The notes under the pieces are model-generated. The model was given only the letters and a program-made list of their open reading frames with translations. It had not been told where the DNA came from and made no database searches. A DNA stretch of 63,256 nucleotides from Phycisphaerae bacterium (GTDB lineage: Bacteria; Planctomycetota; Phycisphaerae; UBA1845; Fen-1342), in the NCBI GenBank assembly GCA_028277645.1, contig JANQFV010000052.1:1-63256 (forward strand), read 5' to 3'. The position numbers and the translations under genes are program-made. Numbering within the stretch: the stretch's first letter is position 1; each line of letters opens with the position of its first letter. Shown in pieces: positions 7,000 through 16,241 of the stretch.

Positions 7000-8232
7000 T
7001 TAATCCGCCGCGGGCGCCTTGGCATCGATCACAAGCAGCAAGTCCTCATCACCCCACTTCGCCACGCGTTCCCGTAACATCCTCCACGTCTTCAACCGGT
7101 TGTCGAAACGCAGAATGGCGGTCAGCAGCCGTTGCGCGTCTTCGGCACGCCCTACACCTACCAGCACTTCGACCAGCAGTATCCCTCGCTCGACCGCGAA
7201 CCCGCGCGTGCCGCGCGGCAACCGGTCCGCCGGCGGAGCACTCAGAATCCTGTACGGCTGGCGCGTCAGCGCCGCCTCCTCGCGAAACGCCGCCAGCGGT
7301 TCTATCAGTGCGAGCACTTCCGCGTACCGCCTCTGCTCGATCAGTGCGGCACATACACGATCGAACAACCCATGCCGCGCCAACCGCTCCGGCGGCAGCT
7401 TGTCAAACAACGCCAGCGACCGCGCATCGTCGCGCAGGTGGCAATTCAGTTCCGCCAGATCGCGCGCCAGCACGGGATCATCGCGCTCGCCCAGCAACAA
7501 CGCTTCCACCTCGCGCCGCGTCTCGTCCGCCAGTGCTTTGGTCGGCGGATGCTCGGCGACGTACTCCGCCAGGCGCTTGAACAGCACGCGCCGTCGCACC
7601 GCCGGCAGTCCCGCGCGAATCCGCACACTCGTTTCCAGGCACCAGCGAAACTCACGCGTGGCTTCATCGTGCGCTTCACCGCGCGCCAACGCACGCGCCA
7701 GGCGCTCACGACTGAAGTAGTCGTCGGCCCCCTTCGCGCGTAACGCCGCATGCGCCCGCGCCACCGCATCGTCATCGCTCAACACCGGCAAGAGGGCCGA
7801 CAACAGTCGCGCAGCCGGCGGTCGCCCTGGCCATTGGCCGTGCACCTCCAGGCCCGGCGTCAGCAAGTACACCGCAGGCACTTGCTCGATGCCCAAACGA
7901 CTCAACAGCTCCGGCTCGGCGTCGCGGGCAACCGTCGCGATCACCGTCTCACACACGAGCAGGTGCATCAACCGGTCGTCACGCCACGTCGGCCGCTCCA
8001 GGTATCCGATCCCGCGTGCGCCGGGCTCGCTTACATACAGGAAGATGAGCTTCGATTCACTGCGTGCCAGCTCACACGCTTTCGCCAGCGTCTCGGCATG
8101 AAACGCGCCGCCCAGATGCCCGATGTGTGCGAAGCCGGGTCGCACGCTGCCCACCAGTAGCAGCGCGGGCAGCAGCACCAGCAGCCACTGCGCCCCCACG
8201 CGTTCATCGCTGTTCAACCAACCGGCCAGCAT
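7000..8232 (-). CDS. Exported thioredoxin-fold protein with helical repeats
   Basis: This 410-residue protein has an N-terminal membrane/signal segment (about residues 15-35, LLVLLPALLLVGSV). A thioredoxin-like domain follows: ESKLIFLYVSEPGARG (strand, then the place where CxxC normally sits), then LLSRLGIEQVPAVYLLTPG with the cis-Pro loop and GQWPG. The redox CxxC is missing, so it is unlikely to be a dithiol oxidoreductase. The C-terminal 270 residues are helical, TPR-like (RFDNRLKTWRMLRERVAKWG). A role as a periplasmic binding or chaperone-like protein is inference. It stands alone, with ends facing the lipoprotein gene. Confidence 0.72.
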   Translation of the reverse strand: MLAGWLNSDERVGAQWLLVLLPALLLVGSVRPGFAHIGHLGGAFHAETLAKACELARSESKLIFLYVSEPGARGIGYLERPTWRDDRLMHLLVCETVIATVARDAEPELLSRLGIEQVPAVYLLTPGLEVHGQWPGRPPAARLLSALLPVLSDDDAVARAHAALRAKGADDYFSRERLARALARGEAHDEATREFRWCLETSVRIRAGLPAVRRRVLFKRLAEYVAEHPPTKALADETRREVEALLLGERDDPVLARDLAELNCHLRDDARSLALFDKLPPERLARHGLFDRVCAALIEQRRYAEVLALIEPLAAFREEAALTRQPYRILSAPPADRLPRGTRGFAVERGILLVEVLVGVGRAEDAQRLLTAILRFDNRLKTWRMLRERVAKWGDEDLLLVIDAKAPAAD

Positions 8233-8416
8233 GCGCCCAGTATCGCCGCTCGCTTCTGCCGGCGTAAAGCCGATTCACAAAACACTGCCGGACAACTGAT
8301 ACAGACCTAACGCAGCGCCGCGATCTTCCGTCGGAGCAGGCCCGCGATCGCAATTTCCGTGACTTCGTTTGCACGAATCCGCTACACTCGTGTTGTCCTG
8401 GCCGGAGGAGAGATTG

Positions 8417-10810
8417 ATGCACACACGGCTCTTCGCGCTCACCGTAATCCTGGTCTGCCTGACAGCGCCGGCGCTGTCCGAGGATTTCGTCGTCGTCGCT
8501 CTGCCCGACACGCAGAACTACTCCGAGTCGTACCCAGAGCTCTACGACGCCCAGACGCAGTGGATCGCCGATAACCTCGCTGCGCAGAATATCGAATTCG
8601 TCACGCACCTCGGCGACCTCGTCCAGCACGCTGCCACGCTGTGGCAGTGGGACAACGCCAAAGCCTCGATGACCACGCTCGATACCGCTGGCGTCCCGTA
8701 CGGCACGTGCGTCGGCAACCATGACATTCTCTATCCCGGCGATTACTACGACCCCGCCGGCCTGAACTACCTCGCCAACTTCGGTCCGCAGTTCTACCAG
8801 GGCCAGGTCTGGTACCGCGGCGCTTCACCCAGCGGTCTCAGCAACTACGAGATCATCACTGCCGACGGCCGCGAGTGGCTGTTCCTCCACATTTTGGTCG
8901 AAACGCCGCCGCAGGAGCTGGCTTGGGCCCAGGAAGTGCTCAACCAGCATCGTGACAAGCCGACGATGCTCAGCACGCACCGCTACCTGTTCAAGTGGCC
9001 GGTCATCGGCCAGGGCCGCTACTCCGATTTCCAGTACACGTTCGAGCCGCCGTACCGCCCCGACGGCATCCAGGCCAACGATCTGTGGAACAACTTCGTC
9101 GCCCGCAACAAGCAGATCTACATGGTCATCTGCGGCCATAACGCCGGCGAATACCGCCAGGTCTCGACCAACAGCTTCGGCCTGCCCGTCCACGAGATTC
9201 TGGTCGACTATCAGGACGGTTACGGAAACGGCGGGAACGCCTACCTCCGCATCATGAAGTTCCGCGCCGACCAGGATCTGATCGAGGTGCAAAGCTACTC
9301 GCCGTCACTCGACAGCTATCTCACCGGCGACGACAGCCAGTTCAACCTGACGGTCGATTTCGACAGCCACGTAACGACCGATCCGTACCAACAAACAGTC
9401 CGCTTCCAGGAAGGCGAGGGTGGCTACGCCGGCACGCAGGACACCTGGATCAACGAAGACCAGCCCTCGACCAGTTACGGTAGCAGCAGCATCCTCGTAG
9501 TCGATGACGACACGACCAACGTCGTCTTCCCGCCGTGGGCACCCGACTATCTCGGCGAGGCGCTGATCCGCTTCGACAACATGTTTCAGGCCCCCGTCTA
9601 CGAAGGGTACCCTGCGCCGACCGCAATCCCGCTCGGCGCGACGATCCTGAGCGCGACCCTGCGCCTCACGCTCGCCGACGACACCGATATCGTAAGTCCC
9701 GAGTTCTACATCTACCGCATGACCGCGGATTGGAACGAGGGAACAACTTGGAACTCCCTGGGTAACGGCATCAACGTCGGCACTGACACCGATCCCGCAC
9801 TGGTCGGACTCTTCTACGGTGACAACGACCCGGACCTCGACTTCACACGTAGTGTCAACGTCATCAGCGCTGTGTCGGCTTGGTCCGCGGGTGCCCCTAA
9901 CTACGGCTTCGGCATCATCCCCGAGCGGCAGACCGGCACCGACGACGGCGTAGAGATCTACTCCTCCGAGGCGCCGCCGCTGGCGTCGCCACCCGAGTCG
10001 GGCCGACCAGCAGGCCGAGCCGTCTCGCCGCGCCCCGCGTTGGACGTTGAGTACCGCTACACCGTGCTCAACACACCGCCCACGATCGATGCGGCGTTGG
10101 CCGTCTCCGAGACCACGGTCAACGAAGGCCGCCAGGTCGAACTCACGATCACTGCCACCGATCCGAACCCGCTCGACCCGCTGACGTTCCAGATCAACGG
10201 CATCGACGTCAGCTTCGCGACCGGCACGGGCACGCTGAGTCACTGGGTGCTGATGGAAGATGACGACGTATACACGTTCGACGGCTACGTGGTCGATGAT
10301 GAGGCCGCTGTCTACGCCGGCACCGTGCAGGTGACTGTGCTCAACGTTGATCCGAACATCGTCGAGATTACCGACGACCTCACGGTCGGAGTAGATGAGA
10401 TGTTCACGTTTAGCGCGCTGGCCGAAGACCCCGGGTTGCTCGACGTGCTCACGTACCGCTGGGACCTCGACGACGACGGCCAATACGACGACTTCGTCGG
10501 CGAGACCGGACAGTGGTCATTCTCCACCGCCGGTCCGCACACGGTGCGGCTATTCGTGCAGGACAACGACGGCGGCTCCGCGTTCGGCCAGTTCATCGTC
10601 ACCGTCGTCGCCGCGCTGCCCGGCGACATGAACTGCGACGGCTCGGTCGACTTCGGCGACATCAACCCGTTCGTGCTTGGCCTGACCGATCCGGCCGGGT
10701 ACGACGCTGCGTATCCGGATTGCGACCGGCTCAACGGCGACCTTGACGGCAGCGGCGCGTTCGACTTTAGCGACATCAATCCGTTCGTCGCGCTGCTCGT
10801 CGGCCCCTAG
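8417..10810 (+). CDS. Secreted calcineurin-like phosphoesterase with dockerin-like end
   Basis: This 797-residue secreted protein has a GGAGGAG ribosome site before ATG 8417 and a signal peptide ending near LTAPALS. The metallophosphoesterase core occupies about residues 22-300 with its metal ligands: LPDTQNY, THLGDLVQH, GNHDILY, STHRYLF and ICGHNAGE. A DNRLRE/CBM-like beta-sandwich follows (residues 330-540, TWINEDQPSTSYGSSS), then two Ig/PKD-like repeats (TPPTIDAALAV..., RWDLDDDGQYDDF). The tail is a pair of Ca-binding dockerin-like units (GDMNCDGSVDFGDINPF; GDLDGSGAFDFSDINPF), a hallmark of Phycisphaerae exoproteins. The substrate may be a phosphodiester or nucleotide outside the cell. Confidence 0.9.
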   Translation: MHTRLFALTVILVCLTAPALSEDFVVVALPDTQNYSESYPELYDAQTQWIADNLAAQNIEFVTHLGDLVQHAATLWQWDNAKASMTTLDTAGVPYGTCVGNHDILYPGDYYDPAGLNYLANFGPQFYQGQVWYRGASPSGLSNYEIITADGREWLFLHILVETPPQELAWAQEVLNQHRDKPTMLSTHRYLFKWPVIGQGRYSDFQYTFEPPYRPDGIQANDLWNNFVARNKQIYMVICGHNAGEYRQVSTNSFGLPVHEILVDYQDGYGNGGNAYLRIMKFRADQDLIEVQSYSPSLDSYLTGDDSQFNLTVDFDSHVTTDPYQQTVRFQEGEGGYAGTQDTWINEDQPSTSYGSSSILVVDDDTTNVVFPPWAPDYLGEALIRFDNMFQAPVYEGYPAPTAIPLGATILSATLRLTLADDTDIVSPEFYIYRMTADWNEGTTWNSLGNGINVGTDTDPALVGLFYGDNDPDLDFTRSVNVISAVSAWSAGAPNYGFGIIPERQTGTDDGVEIYSSEAPPLASPPESGRPAGRAVSPRPALDVEYRYTVLNTPPTIDAALAVSETTVNEGRQVELTITATDPNPLDPLTFQINGIDVSFATGTGTLSHWVLMEDDDVYTFDGYVVDDEAAVYAGTVQVTVLNVDPNIVEITDDLTVGVDEMFTFSALAEDPGLLDVLTYRWDLDDDGQYDDFVGETGQWSFSTAGPHTVRLFVQDNDGGSAFGQFIVTVVAALPGDMNCDGSVDFGDINPFVLGLTDPAGYDAAYPDCDRLNGDLDGSGAFDFSDINPFVALLVGP

Positions 10811-11225
10811 CGGCCGCGACACCGTTCCCGCAGTAGTCGCCGTAAACGCATCCGACGACGGTTGCAGTACAGAGCCACATGGTGGGCGAAGCAGGGCCCG
10901 GTCCGCGGGCGCTGACTGGCGCACATCGCGCTGCAATCATCGTAACCAACGCCGGTTGAACAAGTTAGGATAACTCCTGACACATTCGGCCCGCGTGCTA
11001 AACCGGTCAATTCCACCCGGAAAAGATATTGGAACGCCCGGTCGCGCACATTACAATGAGGGGGACCGCCGCTGTGGCGGCATCAGGAGTGAGGAAAATC
11101 GGAGAGCAGGTGGGGTGCCGACCGTTGGAGGTAAAGCGGTTTACGGCTCCCATATGAAACAGCGCCCCAACTGCAAAGCCCCAAACAAGACACAGTAGTG
11201 TCCGGAACCTTGTAAGGAGGATGAG
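10811..11225. other. 415-nt non-coding stretch before a PEP-CTERM gene
   Basis: No convincing gene on either strand; short open frames here have no ribosome site or protein-like composition. The first 200 nt show nothing clear. The second half holds the promoter at 11029-11057 and a leader of about 160 nt with a CCGCC-GGCGG hairpin near 11071-11085. Confidence 0.6.
11029..11057 (+). promoter_or_regulatory. Sigma-70-type promoter with a long leader
   Basis: TTGGAA (11029-11034) and TACAAT (11052-11057) are exactly 17 nt apart. The predicted start near 11064 leaves about 160 nt of 5' untranslated RNA before ATG 11226, enough for a structured regulatory leader. Confidence 0.55.
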
Positions 11226-11924
11226 ATGCGGAAGTTGATTGTTCTACTCACGGCGGGCTTGCTCGCCACGACGGCCAGCGCTGACCTGTTCAATGACGCG
11301 GTTGGCGACCTGCACGACGGCACCGGCGGCGGTGCCGACTTTACCGGCTTCACCCACCTCGACATCGTCAGCCTCGAGATCACCAATGACCTGACGGACA
11401 TCAATTTTGCGTTCACCCTGACGGGCGACATCCTTGCCACCGATTGGGGCAAGTACATGGTGATCATCGACTCGGTCCCCGGCGGCGACGTTGCGGGTAA
11501 CGGTTGGGGGCGCCCGATCAGCATGTCCGCCGGCGCGGACTACTGGATCGGTTCGTGGGTCGACAGCGGTAACGGCGCCGAGACCTACAGTTGGGACGGG
11601 GCTGCGTGGAACCTCGACAACGCCACCTACAATGGTCCGCCGAATGACCAGGTGAGCATCGGCACGACGCAGTTCACTGCGACGATCACGACGCCGCTGG
11701 CCGAGCTCGGCCTCGGTATCGGTGACACCTTCACGTTCGATGCTTTCTCGAGCGGCGGTGGCGGTGGTGACAGCGCCGTCGATGCACTGAGCGTCGGCAC
11801 CCCGTCCATCACGGATTGGGGTGGACCGTTCAACAGCACCAGCCAACTGTCCTACACAGTCGTGCCGGAGCCGGCCAGCTTGCTGCTGATCGGTCTCGTT
11901 GGCCTGGTGCTGCGTCGTCGCTAG
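11226..11924 (+). CDS. PEP-CTERM sorted exported protein
   Basis: This 232-residue protein has a strong AAGGAGG site before ATG 11226 and a signal peptide ending near TTASA. The mature part is beta-rich, Gly/Asp/Thr-rich (HDGTGGGADFTGFTHLDI). It closes with the PEP-CTERM signal VPEPASLLLIGLVGLVLRRR: a Pro-Glu-Pro box, a membrane segment and an Arg cluster. Such proteins are cut and attached by an exosortase as part of exopolysaccharide or cell-surface assembly; no exosortase is in this window. The middle portion has a domain plan like the DOMON/CBM9-like sugar-binding proteins but I cannot confirm it. A clear intrinsic terminator follows. Confidence 0.88.
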   Translation: MRKLIVLLTAGLLATTASADLFNDAVGDLHDGTGGGADFTGFTHLDIVSLEITNDLTDINFAFTLTGDILATDWGKYMVIIDSVPGGDVAGNGWGRPISMSAGADYWIGSWVDSGNGAETYSWDGAAWNLDNATYNGPPNDQVSIGTTQFTATITTPLAELGLGIGDTFTFDAFSSGGGGGDSAVDALSVGTPSITDWGGPFNSTSQLSYTVVPEPASLLLIGLVGLVLRRR

Positions 11925-11950
11925 GCGACACACCTTCTGACTGACTGAGA

Positions 11951-11985
11951 AGCGGCCTGCACCCAGCGGTGCGGGCCGCTTTCTT
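11951..11985 (+). terminator. Rho-independent terminator of the PEP-CTERM gene
   Basis: A 13-bp stem (AGCGGCCTGCACC with GGTGCGGGCCGCT, one mismatch), a 4-nt loop and the tail TTTCTT lie 27 nt after the stop. This is the clearest intrinsic terminator in the window. Confidence 0.85.
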
Positions 11986-12062
11986 AATGCCCCCGCTGCG
12001 GTGACAGTGGACGCCGTGTCCAGACCGGTCGATAGTATCGGGCGCCAGCAGGAGGCTGACCC

Positions 12063-14180
12063 GTGTCAGAAACCACCGCAAATCAGGAGCAGGACAACGC
12101 GCAAGCTGCGACGGCGGACAATTCGCGTCGCAAGGTCAATCCCGGTCGTCGCCGACTGTTCATACTGATCAGCCTGCTACTGCCCGTCGTGCTCGTCCTC
12201 GGCGTCGAGGGCGTGCTGCGCTTATGCGGCTTCGGCGGCTATCCACCGTTGATCGTCGAAGGTGCCAAGCTGTCCAACGGCCGCACGCTCTACGCCACCA
12301 ACATCCCGGCCGCCACCAGCTACTTCTCGCTCCGCCGCAGCATCCCCGGCGCGTTTCACGAGCACAGCTTCGAGATGCCCAAGCCGCCGAACACGGTCCG
12401 CATCTTCGTCTCCGGCGGCTCGGCCATGAAGGGCTTTCCGCAGCCACGGGCGCTCTCGGGCGCCGCATTCATGGAGGCCATGCTCGAGGACGTGTGGCCC
12501 GAGCGCAACGTGGAGGTCATCAACCTCAGCACTACCGCCATCGCCAGCTATCCCGCGGTGGACATGCTCGCCCAGACACTCGACTACGATCCCGACCTCG
12601 TCGTGCTCTGCACCGGCAATAACGAGTTCTTCGGCACCTACGGCGTCGCCTCGACGCACGCGGCGGGTCGTTCGCCGGGCGCACTGCGGTTTACGCGCTG
12701 GGCCCGCTCGCTGGCCATCCTCCAGGCCATCGACCACGTCATGCCCGCTGCTATGAAGGAAGGCGACACGCTGATGGAGCTGGTCGTCGGTCAGGCGCAG
12801 ATCAAGTCCGACGACCCCCTGCGTGGGGCCGCTGCAAACAACCTCTCGGCCAATATCTCGTCGATGACCGAAGCGTGCAATGCGCGGGGCGTGCCGATCA
12901 TCGTCTGCACGCTGCCAGGAAACGAGCGGGATCTCGCCCCCATCGGCACTGTCGACCCCGCAACGCTCGATGCCACCGAGCGCGACGCGCTTGCGCAGCA
13001 GCTCTACAAGTGCGCCCAACAGATCGACGAATCTCCGACCACTGCGCGCGATCAGTTGATAAGCGTGCGGGAACAACATCCAGACAACGCGCGGGTCGCT
13101 TACCTCCTCGCGCGCGCCCTGTCGGCACTCGGCGAGCACGAAGCAGCAACGACGCACTATCAGGCTGCGTTGGATCTGGATTCGATGCCCTGGCGCGCTC
13201 CATCCACGTCCAATGACGCGGTTCGGCACGCCGCACACGAGCACGGTGCCACACTCTGCGACCTTCAGCAGGCGTTCCGCGCCGCCTCAGATCACGGCGT
13301 CATCGGGCGCCGCCTCATGGACGACCACGTCCACCCTTCGCTCCGCGGACAGGCACTGCTCGCCCGATCCATTGTCAACACGATCGCATCGCTCGCTGGG
13401 CCATTGCACATCCCGCGGGATGCGCTCGCCAGCCTACCCGACGATGAGACATACCTTACCCGTCTCGGCGATAACCAGTACGACCGCTACGGCGTGGCTC
13501 ATCAGATGCGTATCATCTATCGCATTCCGTTCATGCGACAATCCAATCCGCGGGAACTCGACCATTTTGAACGGCTCTGCCGCAACTATGAATCCCGCAT
13601 GTCATCCGAAGTCCTGACCAGCGCGCGTCAATGGCAGGAGGGAAATCCGCGCATGGGCATGCGCCGCCCCATCACGGGAGTGATCGGCGCCGCACTGCTT
13701 CGCGAGCAGAAGTTCGCGGAGGCGGCGCCGCTGTTCGACGTGGCGATGCGGTCCGTCCCGCGCTACTCGAGCTGGAACACCGGGTACGTCTACTTCACGC
13801 TCGTGTGCCACTACGCCATGAACGACGAGCTCTCCGAGATTGAGCTCGCCAGCGCCAATGCAGCTATTCAGCGCGGCAAGATCATCCTCACTCGCGATCC
13901 GCAAAACCCCGCACAACTGCACCGCTGGCTCGGGCGCCTCCACCAATTGCGCAGCGAGTACACGGAGTCCATCGGCTATTTGCTTGCCGCGCGCACGGCG
14001 CTGACCGGCATGGAGCTCGTCGCGACGGACGCCGCCCTGATCGACGCCTACCTCAAGACCAATCAACGCGATGCAGCCCGCCAGCTCGCACGGCAGGGTG
14101 TGGAGCAAGCCGGCGAGTACGCGCGCCTCTACCACCAGTTTCTCCAATCCCTCAACCGCACTGCCACCAGCGGCGAGTGA
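12063..14180 (+). CDS. Membrane-anchored SGNH hydrolase-like protein with TPRs
   Basis: GTG 12063 is preceded by AGGAGG. The 705-residue protein has one membrane segment (about residues 30-50, LFILISLLLPVVLVLGVEGV). An SGNH/GDSL-like fold follows: block I appears as IFVSGGSAMKGF (GGS in place of GDS), block III as LCTGNNEFFG, and block V as DDHVHPSLRG with the Asp-His pair. TPR-like helices occur inside (PDNARVAYLLARALSALGEHEAA) and in the C-terminal 200 residues. Family members remove or transfer acyl groups on carbohydrates, sometimes in exopolysaccharide export. Facing outwards, it could be a polymer-modifying enzyme; the exact reaction is unknown. It lies between a PEP-CTERM gene and cstA. 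Confidence 0.82.
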   Translation: MSETTANQEQDNAQAATADNSRRKVNPGRRRLFILISLLLPVVLVLGVEGVLRLCGFGGYPPLIVEGAKLSNGRTLYATNIPAATSYFSLRRSIPGAFHEHSFEMPKPPNTVRIFVSGGSAMKGFPQPRALSGAAFMEAMLEDVWPERNVEVINLSTTAIASYPAVDMLAQTLDYDPDLVVLCTGNNEFFGTYGVASTHAAGRSPGALRFTRWARSLAILQAIDHVMPAAMKEGDTLMELVVGQAQIKSDDPLRGAAANNLSANISSMTEACNARGVPIIVCTLPGNERDLAPIGTVDPATLDATERDALAQQLYKCAQQIDESPTTARDQLISVREQHPDNARVAYLLARALSALGEHEAATTHYQAALDLDSMPWRAPSTSNDAVRHAAHEHGATLCDLQQAFRAASDHGVIGRRLMDDHVHPSLRGQALLARSIVNTIASLAGPLHIPRDALASLPDDETYLTRLGDNQYDRYGVAHQMRIIYRIPFMRQSNPRELDHFERLCRNYESRMSSEVLTSARQWQEGNPRMGMRRPITGVIGAALLREQKFAEAAPLFDVAMRSVPRYSSWNTGYVYFTLVCHYAMNDELSEIELASANAAIQRGKIILTRDPQNPAQLHRWLGRLHQLRSEYTESIGYLLAARTALTGMELVATDAALIDAYLKTNQRDAARQLARQGVEQAGEYARLYHQFLQSLNRTATSGE

Positions 14181-14215
14181 GCACCAACAAGCCGCTCCCG
14201 CCTGCCATCGCGTTG

Positions 14216-14224
14216 TGCTATAGT
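14216..14224 (+). promoter_or_regulatory. Extended -10 promoter element before cstA
   Basis: TGC-TATAGT forms an extended -10 element 50 nt before the GTG start. No clear -35 is seen, which extended -10 promoters tolerate. Confidence 0.4.
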
Positions 14225-14274
14225 CTGGATTCAGCGCGAGCTGACCAAGTCTATCCGCTGCCCGGAGGTACGTC

Positions 14275-16221
14275 GTGAGTGTGCTTCTCATCGTGGCGGC
14301 CGCCGCTGTGGCCCTCTTTCTCGGAGGCCGGTACTACGCCCCCTTCATCGCCCGCGTGCTCGGCGAGCGGGCCGACCGCCCCACGCCCGCAACGCAGCGC
14401 AACGACGGCCGCGACTACGTTCCGACGCGCACGCCCGTCGTCTTCGCCCACCACTACGCGTCCATCGCCGGCGCCGGACCGATCATTGGCCCGGTCGTGG
14501 CGATTTATTACGGCTGGCTGCCCGCTCTGCTCTGGATCGTGCTCGGCGGCATCTTCCTCGGCGCTGTCCACGACTTCGTCGCGACGCACATCGCCGTCCG
14601 CGAAGGCGGCAAGAACGTAGCCGTCATCGCCCGCCGGTACCTCGGCACGGCTGCGTTTGTGATGATGGTGATCATGCTCGTCGCGTTGCTCGTGCTGGTG
14701 TGCGCGGCGTTTCTTGACCTGTCTGCCACCGCCCTTACGTCCATGGTCGACGTGGGCACACTGCAACTCCCCGCCGATCAAACGCTCTTCCGCGTAACAG
14801 ACGTTGACGGCGCCCCGAAGGCAGTGATCGGCGGCATCGCGTCGACTTCTGTCGTCGTCATCACACTCTTCTCGCCGCTCGTTGGCTTTCTCTACCTCAA
14901 GCGCAAGACACCCGTCTGGCTCTGCTCGCTGCTCGCCGTCGGCATTTGCGCGCTGTCCATCGCGATCGGTCTTTACCTTCCAATGTCGGTGTCGCCACAG
15001 ACCTGGAAACTGCTCATCGCAGGTTACGTGCTGATCTCCGCCGGCCTGCCGGTCTGGCTGTTCCTGCAGAGCCGCGACTTCATCAACGTCCACATCCTCT
15101 ACGTCGGCATCGTGTTTCTAATAGTTGCGCTGGTGGCGGCGGGCATCCGCGGCGGCGGCGAGTCCGCCGACAGCGCCGGTATCCCCGTCAGTAACTGGGC
15201 AGATGCGACCAGCAAGCTCGGCCCGATCTGGCCGGTACTCTTCATCACGATTGCCTGCGGCGCCGTAAGCGGTTTCCACAGCCTCTGCGCCGGTGGAACG
15301 ACCTGCAAGCAGCTTCGCACCGAACCCGCGGCGCGGCACGTGGGGTTCTACGCCATGCTGCTCGAGAGCTTCCTCGCGGTGTGTGTTGTCTGCGCGCTGA
15401 TGATCGGCCTGACACTGGTTGGCTACAAACAGTTCTGCCATCCGGACGTCGGCAAGGGTAACGCCGTGCTGACATTCGCGATGAGCGTCGGCCACACCGC
15501 GCACGTCGGCCTCGGAATTCCGATCGCGTACGGCGCGCTTGGTGCCATGTTGCTGCTCGAGGGCTTCCTCGTCACGACACTCGACACGGCCATCCGCCTG
15601 ACGCGTTACATGATTGAAGAAGGCTGGGCCACGCTGTTCCGCAGGTACGATGTGTTCGCAGACGCTTCGGGTCACGACGACGCCGATGTGTCCGCTCCCG
15701 CTGCCGCCCGACGCGGCACCACCGAACTGGCCGGCACGGCCGGGCTGACCATTGAGAAACCGCATCTCGCGGATGATCTACGGCCGCGTCCGATCGCTAC
15801 GACCGGCGTGTTCCGTGACCTGTTGCTAACGCTCCGTTACTACTGGATCAACTCGGGCATCGCAGTCGGTCTGATGCTGCTCCTGGGTTACGGCAACGGC
15901 TGGAAGACGCTCTGGGCGATCTTCGGCGCGTCTAACCAGCTCCTGGCCGCGCTGGCCCTGATTGTGGCGAGCTGCTGGCTCGCCGCCCGCGCACGGCCAG
16001 TGATCTACACCTTGCTGCCGACGCTTTTCATGCTGGCGACGTCATTGTGGATGCTGGTGCGCCTGCTATGTATGAAGTTCTATCCCGGCCTCGAAAGCGG
16101 CGGCAACACGCCGCTGTTCGTCACGACGATCATCGTACTTGCAATGACACTCGGCATCCTCGTCGCAGCGGTCAATCGTTACGTCGTCAACCGCACCGCG
16201 CCTCTTGCCGAGCCTGCGTAG
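14275..16221 (+). CDS. cstA: CstA-family peptide/pyruvate transporter
   Basis: This 648-residue polytopic inner-membrane protein belongs to the carbon starvation CstA family, which takes up peptides or pyruvate. Family landmarks are RTPVVFAHHYASIAGAGPIIGP near residue 60, LLWIVLGGIFLGAVHDF, and the late segment GIAVGLMLLLGYGNGWKTLWAIFGASNQLLAALAL. About 15 hydrophobic segments are visible. A cytoplasmic insert around residues 460-510 (DASGHDDADVSAPAAARRG...) is unusually polar. GTG 14275 has GGAGG 6 nt upstream. Length fits the family (about 600-700). It is a stand-alone gene whose end faces ogt across 20 nt. Confidence 0.93.
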   Translation: MSVLLIVAAAAVALFLGGRYYAPFIARVLGERADRPTPATQRNDGRDYVPTRTPVVFAHHYASIAGAGPIIGPVVAIYYGWLPALLWIVLGGIFLGAVHDFVATHIAVREGGKNVAVIARRYLGTAAFVMMVIMLVALLVLVCAAFLDLSATALTSMVDVGTLQLPADQTLFRVTDVDGAPKAVIGGIASTSVVVITLFSPLVGFLYLKRKTPVWLCSLLAVGICALSIAIGLYLPMSVSPQTWKLLIAGYVLISAGLPVWLFLQSRDFINVHILYVGIVFLIVALVAAGIRGGGESADSAGIPVSNWADATSKLGPIWPVLFITIACGAVSGFHSLCAGGTTCKQLRTEPAARHVGFYAMLLESFLAVCVVCALMIGLTLVGYKQFCHPDVGKGNAVLTFAMSVGHTAHVGLGIPIAYGALGAMLLLEGFLVTTLDTAIRLTRYMIEEGWATLFRRYDVFADASGHDDADVSAPAAARRGTTELAGTAGLTIEKPHLADDLRPRPIATTGVFRDLLLTLRYYWINSGIAVGLMLLLGYGNGWKTLWAIFGASNQLLAALALIVASCWLAARARPVIYTLLPTLFMLATSLWMLVRLLCMKFYPGLESGGNTPLFVTTIIVLAMTLGILVAAVNRYVVNRTAPLAEPA

Positions 16222-16241
16222 CGTAACGTGCGCGACCCCGC

